A stretch of 64,000 bases of DNA from an uncultured Tenacibaculum sp. (GCF_947498805.1 NZ_CANMLT010000011.1:1-64000), one strand, 5' to 3'; shown: positions 44,452-53,730, counted from the stretch's first letter. The notes: generated from the letters alone by a model not told the origin. Numbers and translations are program-made.

Positions 44452-45912
44452 CTAATTTAACTTTTTTCTCATATAATCTTCCATTTCTTGTTTCGCCTTT
44501 AACTTCTCAACCTGAGACTTCGACTTCCCTTCTGCTCTCTTGATAAAAGCATCAAAAACATGACTAATGTATATTGGTGATTTATCACCTGTATAACTTA
44601 CTGCATTATGACAACTAAAGCAATTTGCTAAATTATCTGCATCAATTTCCGACAACGAATTATTAAATGTTTGCGTATATGTTTCCATTGTAACATTGGC
44701 ATTGTTTAGAGAACCTCTCGCTATTGCACCTGGTGTTGATACGTCTAAAGTATCACCATATTTCACTAATAATTTAGCTTGTGCCTCCGTATTTAAACCA
44801 TCTGTATCAATCCAGATAGAACCATTATAGAAATAATGTTTCCAAGGACCTGCTTCCTTGTCTAAATTTTTCTTTACACAAGCATTGATCCTTTTAATAT
44901 TGTCAAAATTAATAGGTTCTTGTTGGCAAGTCTTCATGAAATCACCTTTAGCATCTACAGGTACACCATATTTAAACAAATCATAATTCTTATATAACTC
45001 TAAAGGTTGTTTCGTAATAGTATCCCAATAAATTCCTTTGATACCTGTAGTACTTCCTTTCTTAAATAACAACTTATCAGAATCAGAACTTGCTTTATCT
45101 TCTTTCCAGTTATAACTTGGTGCTAAATCATCATGCTCAAAAGTAGCCCAGATAAACTCAGGGTGATTCTCCACCACTCCTACAACATGCATCCCTAATA
45201 ATGCAACTTGGGTATTTGTAAAGTTTCCGTTACCATCATTAATAGCCCCTACTGTTGTAAAGTAATTTGCTCTTTTATTTTCAGGAATTGCATCAACAGT
45301 AACCCATGACACCTTTAACTCTAATGATCCTACAGGAAAAGAAGATAAATTATCTTTTCCTAGTTTACCACTAATAATAGAATCTTTAAATTTTTGAGCT
45401 GCATCGTATAAGGTTGGAGAAACGTGTATTGAATAAAATACGGTCTCTTCTTCATTATTTTTAGGGTTATACGCTGGATTTGTTCTTAAAATTCCGGAAG
45501 AACCAGCTTGTGCAGTATCTTCTAAAACTACCGAAGCTCCAGAAATTGGGGCTATCTTTCCTAAATGAGAATCTACTTGATAAGTCTCACTTGGATTTAA
45601 GAATAATGGCAATTTAGCATCTCCATCTGGTTTTGTAAGCCATAAAAATTTTTGCCAAGACCATTGGTGAAAAATACCATTGGTAGTACTTGATACATCA
45701 AACGGACTTCCTTTTCCTTCCTCTGGAGCTGGGGTTTGACTATGAGGAAACCAAGATGGTTCACATAAAGATGCATCTGATACTTTATTATAAGTTGCTA
45801 TAACTTCTTCTTTAATCTCATCTTTTGAAGGTGACTTTTCCTTCTTTTTACATGCATAGAATACGAATACACTGGCTATGATAACCAGAGGGATTTTTTT
45901 GGTTAGTTTCAT
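44452..45912 (-). CDS. Lipoprotein with a single c-type haem motif
   Basis: 486 residues. The lipobox FYAC places Cys21 at the mature N-terminus, followed by a Lys-rich linker, so the protein is an envelope lipoprotein. Most of it (about 45-420) is a domain I cannot name, with many aromatics (IFHQWSWQKFLWLT, HVVGVVENHPEFIWATFEHDD). Near the C-terminus CFSCH (Cys431, Cys434, His435) is a c-type haem attachment site, followed by SYTGDKSPIYISHVF and a charged helix. It is convergent with the lodAB-like pair with a terminator between. A periplasmic electron-transfer or peroxide-linked role is only inferred from proximity. Confidence 0.75.
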   Translation of the reverse strand: MKLTKKIPLVIIASVFVFYACKKKEKSPSKDEIKEEVIATYNKVSDASLCEPSWFPHSQTPAPEEGKGSPFDVSSTTNGIFHQWSWQKFLWLTKPDGDAKLPLFLNPSETYQVDSHLGKIAPISGASVVLEDTAQAGSSGILRTNPAYNPKNNEEETVFYSIHVSPTLYDAAQKFKDSIISGKLGKDNLSSFPVGSLELKVSWVTVDAIPENKRANYFTTVGAINDGNGNFTNTQVALLGMHVVGVVENHPEFIWATFEHDDLAPSYNWKEDKASSDSDKLLFKKGSTTGIKGIYWDTITKQPLELYKNYDLFKYGVPVDAKGDFMKTCQQEPINFDNIKRINACVKKNLDKEAGPWKHYFYNGSIWIDTDGLNTEAQAKLLVKYGDTLDVSTPGAIARGSLNNANVTMETYTQTFNNSLSEIDADNLANCFSCHNAVSYTGDKSPIYISHVFDAFIKRAEGKSKSQVEKLKAKQEMEDYMRKKLN

Positions 45913-46104
45913 TATGTTAGTTTTTAAGTTTGATTACTCAAATTTGCATTTTTTTCTCCTATCATTTATATAAAATGGTATAAGTGTGATAGTTTTATGC
46001 ATAAAAGAGAGTTTAGGAGTATTAGAGGATTATAAAATCCTTTTTTTTACTATTTTTAGCTTCACAAATTGCTTTTAAAACGTTTAACTTAATATGTACA
46101 GTCT

Positions 46105-46611
46105 ATGAAAAAAGTAACTTTTACACTTTTATTTTTATTTATATCTCTTGGATTATTTTCTCAAAACTCTAATGCTTCAATCATTACTAAAAAGGATCTA
46201 ATTGAGTTTATAGAACAGTCTAAAAAAGAAGGCAAAATCAATAAAAACCCGCTTCTTGTATTGAATGAAGAAATAGTTTTAGACATTGAAGAAATAAACA
46301 ATAAACAGGAGTTCTTTGGAGAAATTAAATTAATCAGCAAAGGAAATAAAACAATGACTGAAATTTATGGTAAAAAAGCTATCAATGGAGTTGTTTTAAT
46401 TCAATCTCATTCACAAGATAATAGTGCTAAATCAACTGAAAACGTATTATTTTTTATTCGAGAAAAAGAAATTTCCGAAAGTGATTTAAAAAAAATAGAT
46501 CCCAATTCAATTAAAGAAGTTCGAGTTATTAAATCTAAACATGAAGTTAAAAAATACACCGACAAAGTTTGTGCTGGAATCGTTGTTATTACTTTACACA
46601 AAACTAATTAA
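46105..46611 (+). CDS. Exported protein with two TonB plug-like segments
   Basis: 168 residues. A signal peptide (1-19, ending LGLFSQ) is followed by two segments resembling the end of TonB receptor plug domains. The first contains PLLVLNEEIVLDIEEIN and IYGKKAINGVVLIQS; the second contains LKKIDPNSIKEVRVIKS and CAGIVVITLHKTN. The (I/V)xxVxVIKxxxAxxxYGxxAxxGVIxIxT pattern is what links them to plugs. No barrel follows, and the stop is clean. It is 22 bp upstream of a transporter gene. Function unknown. Confidence 0.7.
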   Translation: MKKVTFTLLFLFISLGLFSQNSNASIITKKDLIEFIEQSKKEGKINKNPLLVLNEEIVLDIEEINNKQEFFGEIKLISKGNKTMTEIYGKKAINGVVLIQSHSQDNSAKSTENVLFFIREKEISESDLKKIDPNSIKEVRVIKSKHEVKKYTDKVCAGIVVITLHKTN

Positions 46612-46633
46612 ATTATAGTCTTTTCTAGTAATT

Positions 46634-47848
46634 ATGTTAAAAAGAATACAAAACAATACACATCCAAAAGGAGCTATCAATTATGCCTTGTCTAGTATGC
46701 TAGAAAGGGGAGCTTATTATGGTTTTCGAGCTTTACTAATTATCTATTTATTAGGAGAAACTATAGCTATGGATCGAATGTTAGCTCTATCTATAATTGG
46801 TCTGCTTACAGGATCAACTATTCTTTCTAAGGTAATTGGAGCTCTTTTAGGTGATTTGATACTAGGCAATCGAAGAACAATTCTAATCGGAGGGATTCTT
46901 CAAGTAATGGGGATTTTTAGCTTATTCATTCCCACAACCACTGGCGTATATATAGGAGTCTTTCTAATGATATTAGGAAATGGTTTATTTTCACCTAACT
47001 TGACTGCTAATTTTGGGAAACTTTATTTTAAAAAAACAACACTATTAGACGCTGGGTTTACACTCCTATATTTATTAGTAAATTTAGGTACCTTTTTTGG
47101 TATTATGCTAATCGGTTATTTAGGAGAAAAGTTAGGCTATAGAATCGGATTTATTCTTTGTGGAATTCTAATGCTTTGTTCACTAATCCCTATAGTTAAT
47201 TCACAAGAAATAAAACATAATAATAATCCAACAACAAACTTCAACTTAAACAAAAGAGTTTCAAGTATTTTAGTTGTTATTCTTCTTGTTAGTATTTTTT
47301 GGACTATTCATGAAATAGTAAACATTCGACTAAATGATTTACAAACTCAATTCATGGGAATATCAAGTATTGGTATTCCAAGAGAATTATGGCTTTCTTT
47401 AGATTCGTGGGTTACTTTTCCCATTGGTATCATACTTTTTATTTTATGGAATTATTTTTATAGTTCTCAATTCTTCAAACTTACATTAGGGTTTCTTTTC
47501 GGTATATTGTACATAGGAGTATTACTTATTATCCCGCAAACAGTAACAGAACATCATGCAGTACTATATTATATTGCAATACTATTGCTAAGTATTTCAG
47601 AAATCCATATTGCTCCAATAGTTCATTCAGTTTTAACAAAATATTCAAACCCCAAATACCTAGCAATTGTTATTAGTTTGGTGTTTTTACCTTCTAAATT
47701 GCTCTATATTATTTTAGGTTTATTTAAAAATAAGTTTATTGATAATCCTATTTTAGGCTTAAAATTTGCAATAACTAGTATGAGTATTATTGGAATTGGA
47801 CTAATAACTTATATCATTTTGAATAAAAGACCAAAAAGTAAGCTCTAA
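46634..47848 (+). CDS. POT/PTR-like major facilitator transporter
   Basis: 404 residues with about eleven to twelve hydrophobic helices. SSMLERGAYYGFRALLIIYLL is the POT-type first helix (ExxxYYG with Arg), and GALLGDLILGNRRTILIGGIL and LGNGLFSPNLTANFGKLY match the family's loop and fourth-to-fifth helix motifs. POT members import di- and tripeptides with protons. It is shorter than the usual 450-500 residues, lacking the two extra central helices common in bacterial POTs, so the substrate may differ. Confidence 0.78.
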   Translation: MLKRIQNNTHPKGAINYALSSMLERGAYYGFRALLIIYLLGETIAMDRMLALSIIGLLTGSTILSKVIGALLGDLILGNRRTILIGGILQVMGIFSLFIPTTTGVYIGVFLMILGNGLFSPNLTANFGKLYFKKTTLLDAGFTLLYLLVNLGTFFGIMLIGYLGEKLGYRIGFILCGILMLCSLIPIVNSQEIKHNNNPTTNFNLNKRVSSILVVILLVSIFWTIHEIVNIRLNDLQTQFMGISSIGIPRELWLSLDSWVTFPIGIILFILWNYFYSSQFFKLTLGFLFGILYIGVLLIIPQTVTEHHAVLYYIAILLLSISEIHIAPIVHSVLTKYSNPKYLAIVISLVFLPSKLLYIILGLFKNKFIDNPILGLKFAITSMSIIGIGLITYIILNKRPKSKL

Positions 47849-47994
47849 ACTCTAGAGCTTAAAGTATTATAATTGAAAAGTAAAATTCCAATTCTTTATG
47901 AAACTAACTAAAAGTTAAGAATACTTTATCAGTTTTATAGTTTCTCTACCGATTAAAAAGTTAACTTTAACCAATAACATACAAATTAATATCT

Positions 47995-48468
47995 ATGAGA
48001 ATTCCTAAAGTATTTTTGGCTACGATCATAATCGTTTTTTTGTCTTCTTGTAACAATGTTGATAGAACCAATAAAAATATTGAACTAACAAAAGAAACAT
48101 TGTTAGAAACCATTACTCAATTTAACACTGCCTTTCAAAAAGGAGATGTTGCTATCTTGAAAACTATGATTACTGATAACTATATACATACAAACGGGAG
48201 TTCTCAGCCTATAAAGAAAGAAGACTGGTTAGGTTACTTAAGCAAAAGACAAAAACAAATAGCCACTGGAAACATTGAGGTGCTAGCATATAAAATGGAT
48301 GAAGTACAAATAGAATTCTTTGGATCAACAGCTATTGTTTCTGCTAAAATAACAACCACCAACAAAGAAAACAACGAGGTAACAACAAAGGAATACAGAG
48401 TAACAAATGTTTGGGTATTGCAAAATGGTAATTGGAAAAGAGCTGGATTTCATGATGGAAAAATTTAG
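47995..48468 (+). CDS. SnoaL/DUF4440-like lipoprotein
   Basis: 157 residues. The lipobox LSSC sets Cys19 as the lipidated residue. The mature part is an NTF2-like cone: LLETITQFNTAFQKGDVAIL, ITDNYIHTNGSSQPIKKEDW, IVSAKITTTNKENNE, and a closing VWVLQNGNWKRAGFHDG. Such domains bind small ligands or act as stand-alone enzymes; no catalytic role can be assigned. It lies 37 bp upstream of an APC permease and may be co-transcribed. Confidence 0.85.
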   Translation: MRIPKVFLATIIIVFLSSCNNVDRTNKNIELTKETLLETITQFNTAFQKGDVAILKTMITDNYIHTNGSSQPIKKEDWLGYLSKRQKQIATGNIEVLAYKMDEVQIEFFGSTAIVSAKITTTNKENNEVTTKEYRVTNVWVLQNGNWKRAGFHDGKI

Positions 48469-48505
48469 TACCTTTAAACGAAAACTATCCTAAACCTTAC
48501 TTATA

Positions 48506-49795
48506 ATGACTAAAAAAATTGGACTAAAAGAAGCTATTTCTATTGGAATTGGCGGAATGGTTGGTGGCGGTATCTTTGCGGTACTTGGACTAGCGGTAGC
48601 ACTTGCTAAAGGTGGTACACCTGTTTCTTTTTTAATTGCTGGTTTAATAGCCTTGATAACTTCGTACAGTTACGTAAAACTATCACTTAGGTATCCAGAT
48701 AGAGGTGGTACTGTAAAGTTTATCAATCAAGGATTTGGAATTACTATTTTTAGTGGAGCTATTAACAACTTATTATGGATAAGTTATATTATCATGCTTG
48801 CCTTGTATGCCTCTGCTTTTGGTTCGTATGCTCCTAACTTATATGAAATCACCAGTAATAAGGTTTTAGATACACACATATATGCTTCTGCAATTGTAAT
48901 TTTAGCAACAGTAATTAATTATTATAGCATTACTGTAGTTGGAAAGATAGAATCATATGCCGTGGTGATTAAATTGGTAATTTTATTAGCCTTTGTTGGT
49001 TTTGGTTTATATGGTTTAGTTGGAAACCCGCATTTAGAACAATTATCTCCGCAACATTGGGAATCTTCGTTTAAGTTATTAACCGCTGGAATGGTCATTT
49101 TTGTTGCTTATGAAGGTTTTGAGTTAATCGCCAATGCTGCTCCAGATATTGAAAATCCCAAGAAAAATATTCCGAGAGCCTATTTTTGGTCTGTTATTTT
49201 TGTAATATTTCTATATATAATTATTGCGGCGATTACGGTTGGTTCTTTAAATTTTGCGGACATTGCTACCGCTCAGGATTATGTATTAGCAGAAGCTGCC
49301 AAACCTATGTTAGGTAAAATGGGCTTTACAATTATTACGATTGCCGCATTAATATCAACCTTCTCTGCTATCAATGCTTCTTTGTATGGAGGTAGTAGAG
49401 TGAACTATGAAATTGCAGAAGATGATGAACTTCCGAAGCAATTTACCTGTCAATTATGGAATCAACCTATTGGATTATTTATCACTGCTATTGTAACACT
49501 TGTTTTAGTAAACACTTTACAGTTAGAAAGTATTTCTACGGCAGGAAGTGTTGGCTTTTTATTGATTTTTTCTATTGTTAATTTTGTCGGATTCAAACTT
49601 GCCAAAGATACTGGAAGTAATAAACTCATTCCTTTAATAGGAGCCATACTATGCTTCTTTGCTATGTTAGCTTTATTAATACAGCATTACTCAGTAAGTA
49701 AAACAGACGTTTTTATTGCTATTGGAATTATTGTGTTTAGTTTTGTAATTGAATTCGTTTATAAAAAATTAGAAGATCGAAAAAAAACGTCCTAA
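48506..49795 (+). CDS. APC-superfamily amino-acid permease
   Basis: 429 residues and about twelve hydrophobic helices. The first helix AISIGIGGMVGGGIFAVLGLAV carries the GxG substrate-binding break typical of APC transporters, followed by ALITSYSYVKLSLRYPDRGG. The sixth-helix region (GMVIFVAYEGFELIANAAPDI) is also typical. It probably imports amino acids or related cations. Its stop overlaps the start of the next gene by one base (TAATG), so the two are translationally coupled. Confidence 0.88.
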   Translation: MTKKIGLKEAISIGIGGMVGGGIFAVLGLAVALAKGGTPVSFLIAGLIALITSYSYVKLSLRYPDRGGTVKFINQGFGITIFSGAINNLLWISYIIMLALYASAFGSYAPNLYEITSNKVLDTHIYASAIVILATVINYYSITVVGKIESYAVVIKLVILLAFVGFGLYGLVGNPHLEQLSPQHWESSFKLLTAGMVIFVAYEGFELIANAAPDIENPKKNIPRAYFWSVIFVIFLYIIIAAITVGSLNFADIATAQDYVLAEAAKPMLGKMGFTIITIAALISTFSAINASLYGGSRVNYEIAEDDELPKQFTCQLWNQPIGLFITAIVTLVLVNTLQLESISTAGSVGFLLIFSIVNFVGFKLAKDTGSNKLIPLIGAILCFFAMLALLIQHYSVSKTDVFIAIGIIVFSFVIEFVYKKLEDRKKTS

Positions 49796-50655
49796 TGATT
49801 CAATTTATCAAAGAAGTATTTTCGCATTTCTTTAATAGTAATACTTTTCAAAAAGGAGCCTCTTTAGCATATTATGCAGTGTTTTCCTTATTACCCATTA
49901 TCATTATCATCACCTCTCTTTTAGGGGTATTCTTTGGTGAGCAAGCCGTTTCAGGAGAAATATACCATCAACTTAAAGATACTTTAGGTAGTGACGCAGC
50001 CAATCAAATACAAAACATTATTAAAAATCAACACACGCAACATAATAATGTGCTAACTACGAGTATAGGGTTTCTTACGCTAGCACTTAGTGCCTCTGGA
50101 ATGTTTATTCAAATTCATAATGCTTTCAATAGCATTTGGAATATAAAAGCCAAACCCAAAAGTAGTATTCTAAGCTATTTCACCAAACACCTTGCTTCAT
50201 TTATTTTATTAATCGTTCTTTTCTTTATAATACTTATTAGTACTACAATTAATACTTTTTTAGTTGGTTTAACTCACAAAGGACATTATCAATTGGAGTT
50301 TTCATATATCTATGAGCATACCTTATCGTTTATTGTATTCAGTCTAGTATTTGGAATGATGTTTAAGTTTCTAGGCGATGCAAAAGTACATTGGAAAGCT
50401 TCCTTGTTTGGAGGTTTATTTACAGCATTTTTGTTTATGATTGGAAAAGTTGCTATTGGACTTTATATAGGAAAAAGTCATATTTCTTCTACCTTTGGTT
50501 CCGCTAGTGTATTAGCTCTTATCATGCTTTGGGTATATTATACTTCTCAAATCATTTTTTTAGGAGCTTCGTTTGTCTACACACTCAGTGCAAAACTAGG
50601 TTGTCAAATTTTACCAAATGACAACGCAGTAAAAATTGAAAACGTTGAAGTCTAA
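49795..50655 (+). CDS. YihY/virulence factor BrkB family membrane protein
   Basis: 286 residues and six hydrophobic helices. KGASLAYYAVFSLLPIIIIITSLLG, SASGMFIQIHNAFNSIWNI and LGDAKVHWKASLFGGLFTAFLF are the family landmarks. The family is inner-membrane and of uncertain function; it was once mislabelled ribonuclease BN. It is coupled to the APC permease gene by a 1-base overlap and ends 7 bp before a convergent gene. Confidence 0.9.
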   Translation: MIQFIKEVFSHFFNSNTFQKGASLAYYAVFSLLPIIIIITSLLGVFFGEQAVSGEIYHQLKDTLGSDAANQIQNIIKNQHTQHNNVLTTSIGFLTLALSASGMFIQIHNAFNSIWNIKAKPKSSILSYFTKHLASFILLIVLFFIILISTTINTFLVGLTHKGHYQLEFSYIYEHTLSFIVFSLVFGMMFKFLGDAKVHWKASLFGGLFTAFLFMIGKVAIGLYIGKSHISSTFGSASVLALIMLWVYYTSQIIFLGASFVYTLSAKLGCQILPNDNAVKIENVEV

Positions 50656-50662
50656 TAAATTT

Positions 50663-51088
50663 CTAAAGTGTAGAAAGTAATAGTCCAACAATTCCTAAAA
50701 ACAAACATAACGGAGAAAAATACTGAGTATCGTTCTTTGCAAATCGGGTATCTCTAATTCTTTTAAAAAAACCGACGTACTTAAACTCACCGATTGCTCT
50801 TATAATGAATATACTGGCTATGATATAAATTCCATAAATCTGTAACCAATTTGGAAAAACAGTTAGACTAACCAATCCCACTTTTTCTGTGTATATAATT
50901 GCAAAAACCATCATTACCAGAGCAACTAATAAAGTAGCTATCATTGGTGGACTCAATACCTTTTGGTCTTTGCTTTTTGTTGGTAAAACATCGGCTACTC
51001 CCCATTTTCCACCAAATGCCCAATAAAAATGAATCCCCGAAATAAAAAAGAGAATTAAAACACTAATCACCCCTAAAAAATAAATCAT
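50663..51088 (-). CDS. DUF3995 membrane protein
   Basis: 141 residues with four hydrophobic helices. FFISGIHFYWAFGGKWGVADVLP is the landmark of DUF3995. VLSPPMIATLLVALVMMVFAII, IYGIYIIASIFIIRAIGEF and a C-terminal helix follow. No function is known. It is divergent from hutI with overlapping promoter elements. Confidence 0.85.
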   Translation of the reverse strand: MIYFLGVISVLILFFISGIHFYWAFGGKWGVADVLPTKSKDQKVLSPPMIATLLVALVMMVFAIIYTEKVGLVSLTVFPNWLQIYGIYIIASIFIIRAIGEFKYVGFFKRIRDTRFAKNDTQYFSPLCLFLGIVGLLLSTL

Positions 51089-51104
51089 AATTGTAGTTTT
51101 TAAT

Positions 51105-51126
51105 GTAAGTTTGTCTTACAAAACTA
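51105..51126. promoter_or_regulatory. Overlapping promoter elements and dyad between DUF3995 gene and hutI
   Basis: Plus strand TAAGTTTG (51106-51113) and minus strand TAGTTTTG (51126-51119) both match TAnnTTTG. A perfect dyad GTAAG-TTTGT-CTTAC (51105-51119) covers the plus-strand element and touches the minus-strand one. Neither has a good -33 TTG, which suggests activator dependence. A repressor or activator site is plausible but unproven. Confidence 0.45.
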
Positions 51127-51136
51127 AGAACAACAC

Positions 51137-52369
51137 ATGACAACTTTATTGATAAATATCAAGGAATTAATACAAGTTAGAGAAAACAATATTAAAAAGG
51201 TATCTGGAGCTGATATGAAAGTTTTACCAACGATCAAAAATGCTTTTTTACTTTTAGAAGATGATACAATTATTGACTATGGAAGTATGGAGAATGTGCC
51301 TTCTTCGGCAGATACTACCATTGATTGTACTGGTAAAATGATCTTACCTACTTGGTGTGATTCTCATACGCATATTGTTTATGCCGGAAACCGTGAACAA
51401 GAATTTGTTGATAGAATTAACGGACTTACCTATGAAGAGATCGCTAATAAAGGAGGTGGAATTTTAAATTCCGCTAAAAAACTACAAGGAACTTCAGAAG
51501 ATGATTTATACGAACAATCTTCTAAACGTTTAGAAGAAGTAATGCAGTTAGGTACCGGAGCTGTTGAAATTAAATCAGGATACGGACTTACGGTAGAAGC
51601 TGAATTAAAAATGCTTCGTGTTATTAAGAAGTTAAGAGAAAACTATAAGCTCCCTATTAAAGCTACCTTTTTAGGAGCTCATGCTTTTCCTACGGAATAT
51701 AAAAACAACAAAGAAGGTTATATTGATTTAATCATTAACGAAATGCTACCTAAAATTGCTGAAGAAAATTTAGCTGAATTTATCGATGCATTTTGTGAAA
51801 CAGGATATTTCTCTGTAGAGGACACAGATAAAATCTTAGAGGCTGGTAAAAGATATGGATTAACACCGAAGGTACATGTGAATCAATTTACCACTATTGG
51901 AGGTGTACAAGTGAGTGTAAAGCATGATGCATTATCTGTTGACCATTTAGAAGTAATGAACGCAGAAGATATTGAAACTTTAAAAGGAACGAAAACCATG
52001 CCAGTAGCATTACCATCTTGCTCATACTTTTTAAGTATCCCTTATACTCCTGCAAGAGAGATTATGAACGCAGGTTTACCTTTAGCATTGGCTACAGATT
52101 TTAACCCTGGCTCTACGCCATCTGGCAACATGAATTTTGTAGTTGCCACGGCTTGTATTAAAATGAAAATGACTCCTGAAGAAGCTATCAATGCTGCTAC
52201 TATTAACGGAGCTTATGCCATGAATCTTTCTGAAGAAGTTGGAAGTATAACTAAAGGAAAAAAGGCGAATTTTATTCTTACCAAAGAGATTTTAAGCTAT
52301 GGAGCTATTCCATATAATTTTGGTTCTGTATTGATTGATTCAGTTTTCATTAACGGAAAAGCGATTTAA
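51137..52369 (+). CDS. hutI: Imidazolonepropionase
   Basis: 410 residues. It hydrolyses 4-imidazolone-5-propanoate to N-formimidoyl-L-glutamate, the third step of histidine breakdown. Amidohydrolase features: metal-binding HTH in CDSHTHIVYAGNREQEF, AVEIKSGYGLTVEAELKML, FLGAHAFPTEYK, VHVNQF, and the Asp in LALATDFNPGSTPSG. The length matches the family. It is one base upstream of hutG; the other hut genes (hutH, hutU) are not in the window. Confidence 0.95.
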   Translation: MTTLLINIKELIQVRENNIKKVSGADMKVLPTIKNAFLLLEDDTIIDYGSMENVPSSADTTIDCTGKMILPTWCDSHTHIVYAGNREQEFVDRINGLTYEEIANKGGGILNSAKKLQGTSEDDLYEQSSKRLEEVMQLGTGAVEIKSGYGLTVEAELKMLRVIKKLRENYKLPIKATFLGAHAFPTEYKNNKEGYIDLIINEMLPKIAEENLAEFIDAFCETGYFSVEDTDKILEAGKRYGLTPKVHVNQFTTIGGVQVSVKHDALSVDHLEVMNAEDIETLKGTKTMPVALPSCSYFLSIPYTPAREIMNAGLPLALATDFNPGSTPSGNMNFVVATACIKMKMTPEEAINAATINGAYAMNLSEEVGSITKGKKANFILTKEILSYGAIPYNFGSVLIDSVFINGKAI

Positions 52370-52370
52370 T

Positions 52371-53366
52371 ATGTTACGTATTTTTTCTAAGGCAGAAATT
52401 CAAGCATTTGTAAGTCCAAGAGAAGGAGAAATAAAATTAGGTGAAATAGTACAAACCATTTCTAGTCTTGATGAGTTGAATAATACCTCAGCTAACTATA
52501 TTATACTTGGTGTTCCTGAAGATATTGGTGTAAAAATGAATTACGGAAATGGAGGTGCACAAACAGCTTTTACTCCTGCTTTAAAATCTTTTTTAAACAC
52601 ACAACAAAATCAATTTATCGACGGAAAGGATATTCTGATACTTGGTTATCTAGATTATGCTGAAGAGGTTGCTAAATTTGATGGATCTGATCGTGAAAAA
52701 GGTGATTATTTAGTAAAAGCTATTGATAAAAAGCTATCTGAAGTTATCAAAGTCATTGTAGCATCTGGTAAAGTTCCAATAATTATAGGCGGAGGACACA
52801 ACAATGCTTATGGAAATTTAAAAGGACTTTCTGAAGGAAAAAATCAACCTATAAATGTAATTAACTTAGATGCTCATACAGATTTACGTCGTTTAGAAGA
52901 GCGTCATAGTGGTAATGGTTTTTCTTATGCCATTAAACATACATACGTTGATAAATATTTTATGTTTGGTTTACATGAAAACTATACGCCACAATACATT
53001 TTTGATGAGATTCATAGTAATATAAATATCGATTATAATTTATATGAGGAATTGGAAGTTTATAAAACAACTTCTTTTGAAAACGAACTACAACGTTCAG
53101 AAAATTTTATTCAAGAAAAACCTTTCGGTATTGAAATCGATTTAGATTGTATTCAACATTTTCCTAGCAGTGCGATGACACCAAGTGGTTTTCAACCTCA
53201 ACAAGCACGTAGGTTTGTTTACTTTCTTGGAAAAAACAACAATGCTTCTTATTTACATATTTGTGAAGGTGCTCCAGCAGTAATGAAAGATGCAATTGCT
53301 AATGGACAAGTAGGAAAGTTTATTTCTTATTTAATTTCTGATTTTATAAAAGCTAAAAACTCTTAG
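52371..53366 (+). CDS. hutG: Formimidoylglutamase (ureohydrolase family)
   Basis: 331 residues from the ATG at 52371, directly after the hutI stop; an upstream TTG frame lies inside hutI and is rejected. It converts N-formimidoylglutamate to glutamate and formamide. The arginase-type manganese ligands are visible in IIGGGHNNAYG, INLDAHTDLR and GIEIDLDCIQH. Arginase/agmatinase are the alternative family members, but the hutI neighbour fixes the function. Confidence 0.92.
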   Translation: MLRIFSKAEIQAFVSPREGEIKLGEIVQTISSLDELNNTSANYIILGVPEDIGVKMNYGNGGAQTAFTPALKSFLNTQQNQFIDGKDILILGYLDYAEEVAKFDGSDREKGDYLVKAIDKKLSEVIKVIVASGKVPIIIGGGHNNAYGNLKGLSEGKNQPINVINLDAHTDLRRLEERHSGNGFSYAIKHTYVDKYFMFGLHENYTPQYIFDEIHSNINIDYNLYEELEVYKTTSFENELQRSENFIQEKPFGIEIDLDCIQHFPSSAMTPSGFQPQQARRFVYFLGKNNNASYLHICEGAPAVMKDAIANGQVGKFISYLISDFIKAKNS

Positions 53367-53419
53367 ATAAACTAAAAGAGAATGTCGTTTTTTTACAATT
53401 AAAGCTTCTTTTATCAAAT

Positions 53420-53427
53420 TACTTTTG
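53420..53427 (+). promoter_or_regulatory. -7 promoter element of the ABM/AraC unit
   Basis: TACTTTTG matches TAnnTTTG, 21 bp before the ATG at 53449. No -33 TTG. Confidence 0.35.
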
Positions 53428-53448
53428 AGTCTATAAACATAAATCTAT

Positions 53449-53727
53449 ATGAAAAAAATAATTATAGCCCAATTAAGTATAAAAGAAGCGTATAAAGCGC
53501 AATTTTTAAACCTTTCTGAAGATATGGTAACAACTAGTAATTCTGAAGAAGGGTGCATTACATATCAACTACATAACGATGTATTTGACTCTAATAGTTT
53601 TTTATTTTATGAAGAATATATAAATGAGGAAGCCGTTAATCATCATAATAACTCAATTCATTTCAGTAGTTTTATTAATGCTATTACTCCCCTTTTAACC
53701 AAAGCGCCAATTATTAACATGTACTAA
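53449..53727 (+). CDS. ABM-domain (antibiotic biosynthesis monooxygenase-like) protein
   Basis: 92 residues. A ferredoxin-like dimeric alpha-beta barrel: IIIAQLSIKEAYKAQFLNL, SNSEEGCITYQLHNDVFDSN, FLFYEEYINEEAVNHHNNS. The family includes quinol monooxygenases and haem-handling proteins, but most small members have no known substrate. It lies 3 bp upstream of an AraC regulator gene and is surely co-transcribed with it. Confidence 0.87.
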   Translation: MKKIIIAQLSIKEAYKAQFLNLSEDMVTTSNSEEGCITYQLHNDVFDSNSFLFYEEYINEEAVNHHNNSIHFSSFINAITPLLTKAPIINMY

Positions 53728-53730
53728 TTA

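Noticed and set aside
46105..46611. Fragment of a decayed TonB receptor (pseudogene)
   Set aside because: It has its own signal peptide, two complete repeat units and a proper stop, so it looks like an intact gene.
47839..47861. Hairpin TAAGCTCTA/TAGAGCTTA after the POT-like gene as terminator
   Set aside because: It has a good stem but overlaps the stop codon region and lacks a following T-run, so it was not annotated.
52335..52370. Longer start for HutG
   Set aside because: The extension lies inside hutI; the ATG one base after the hutI stop gives the family start.
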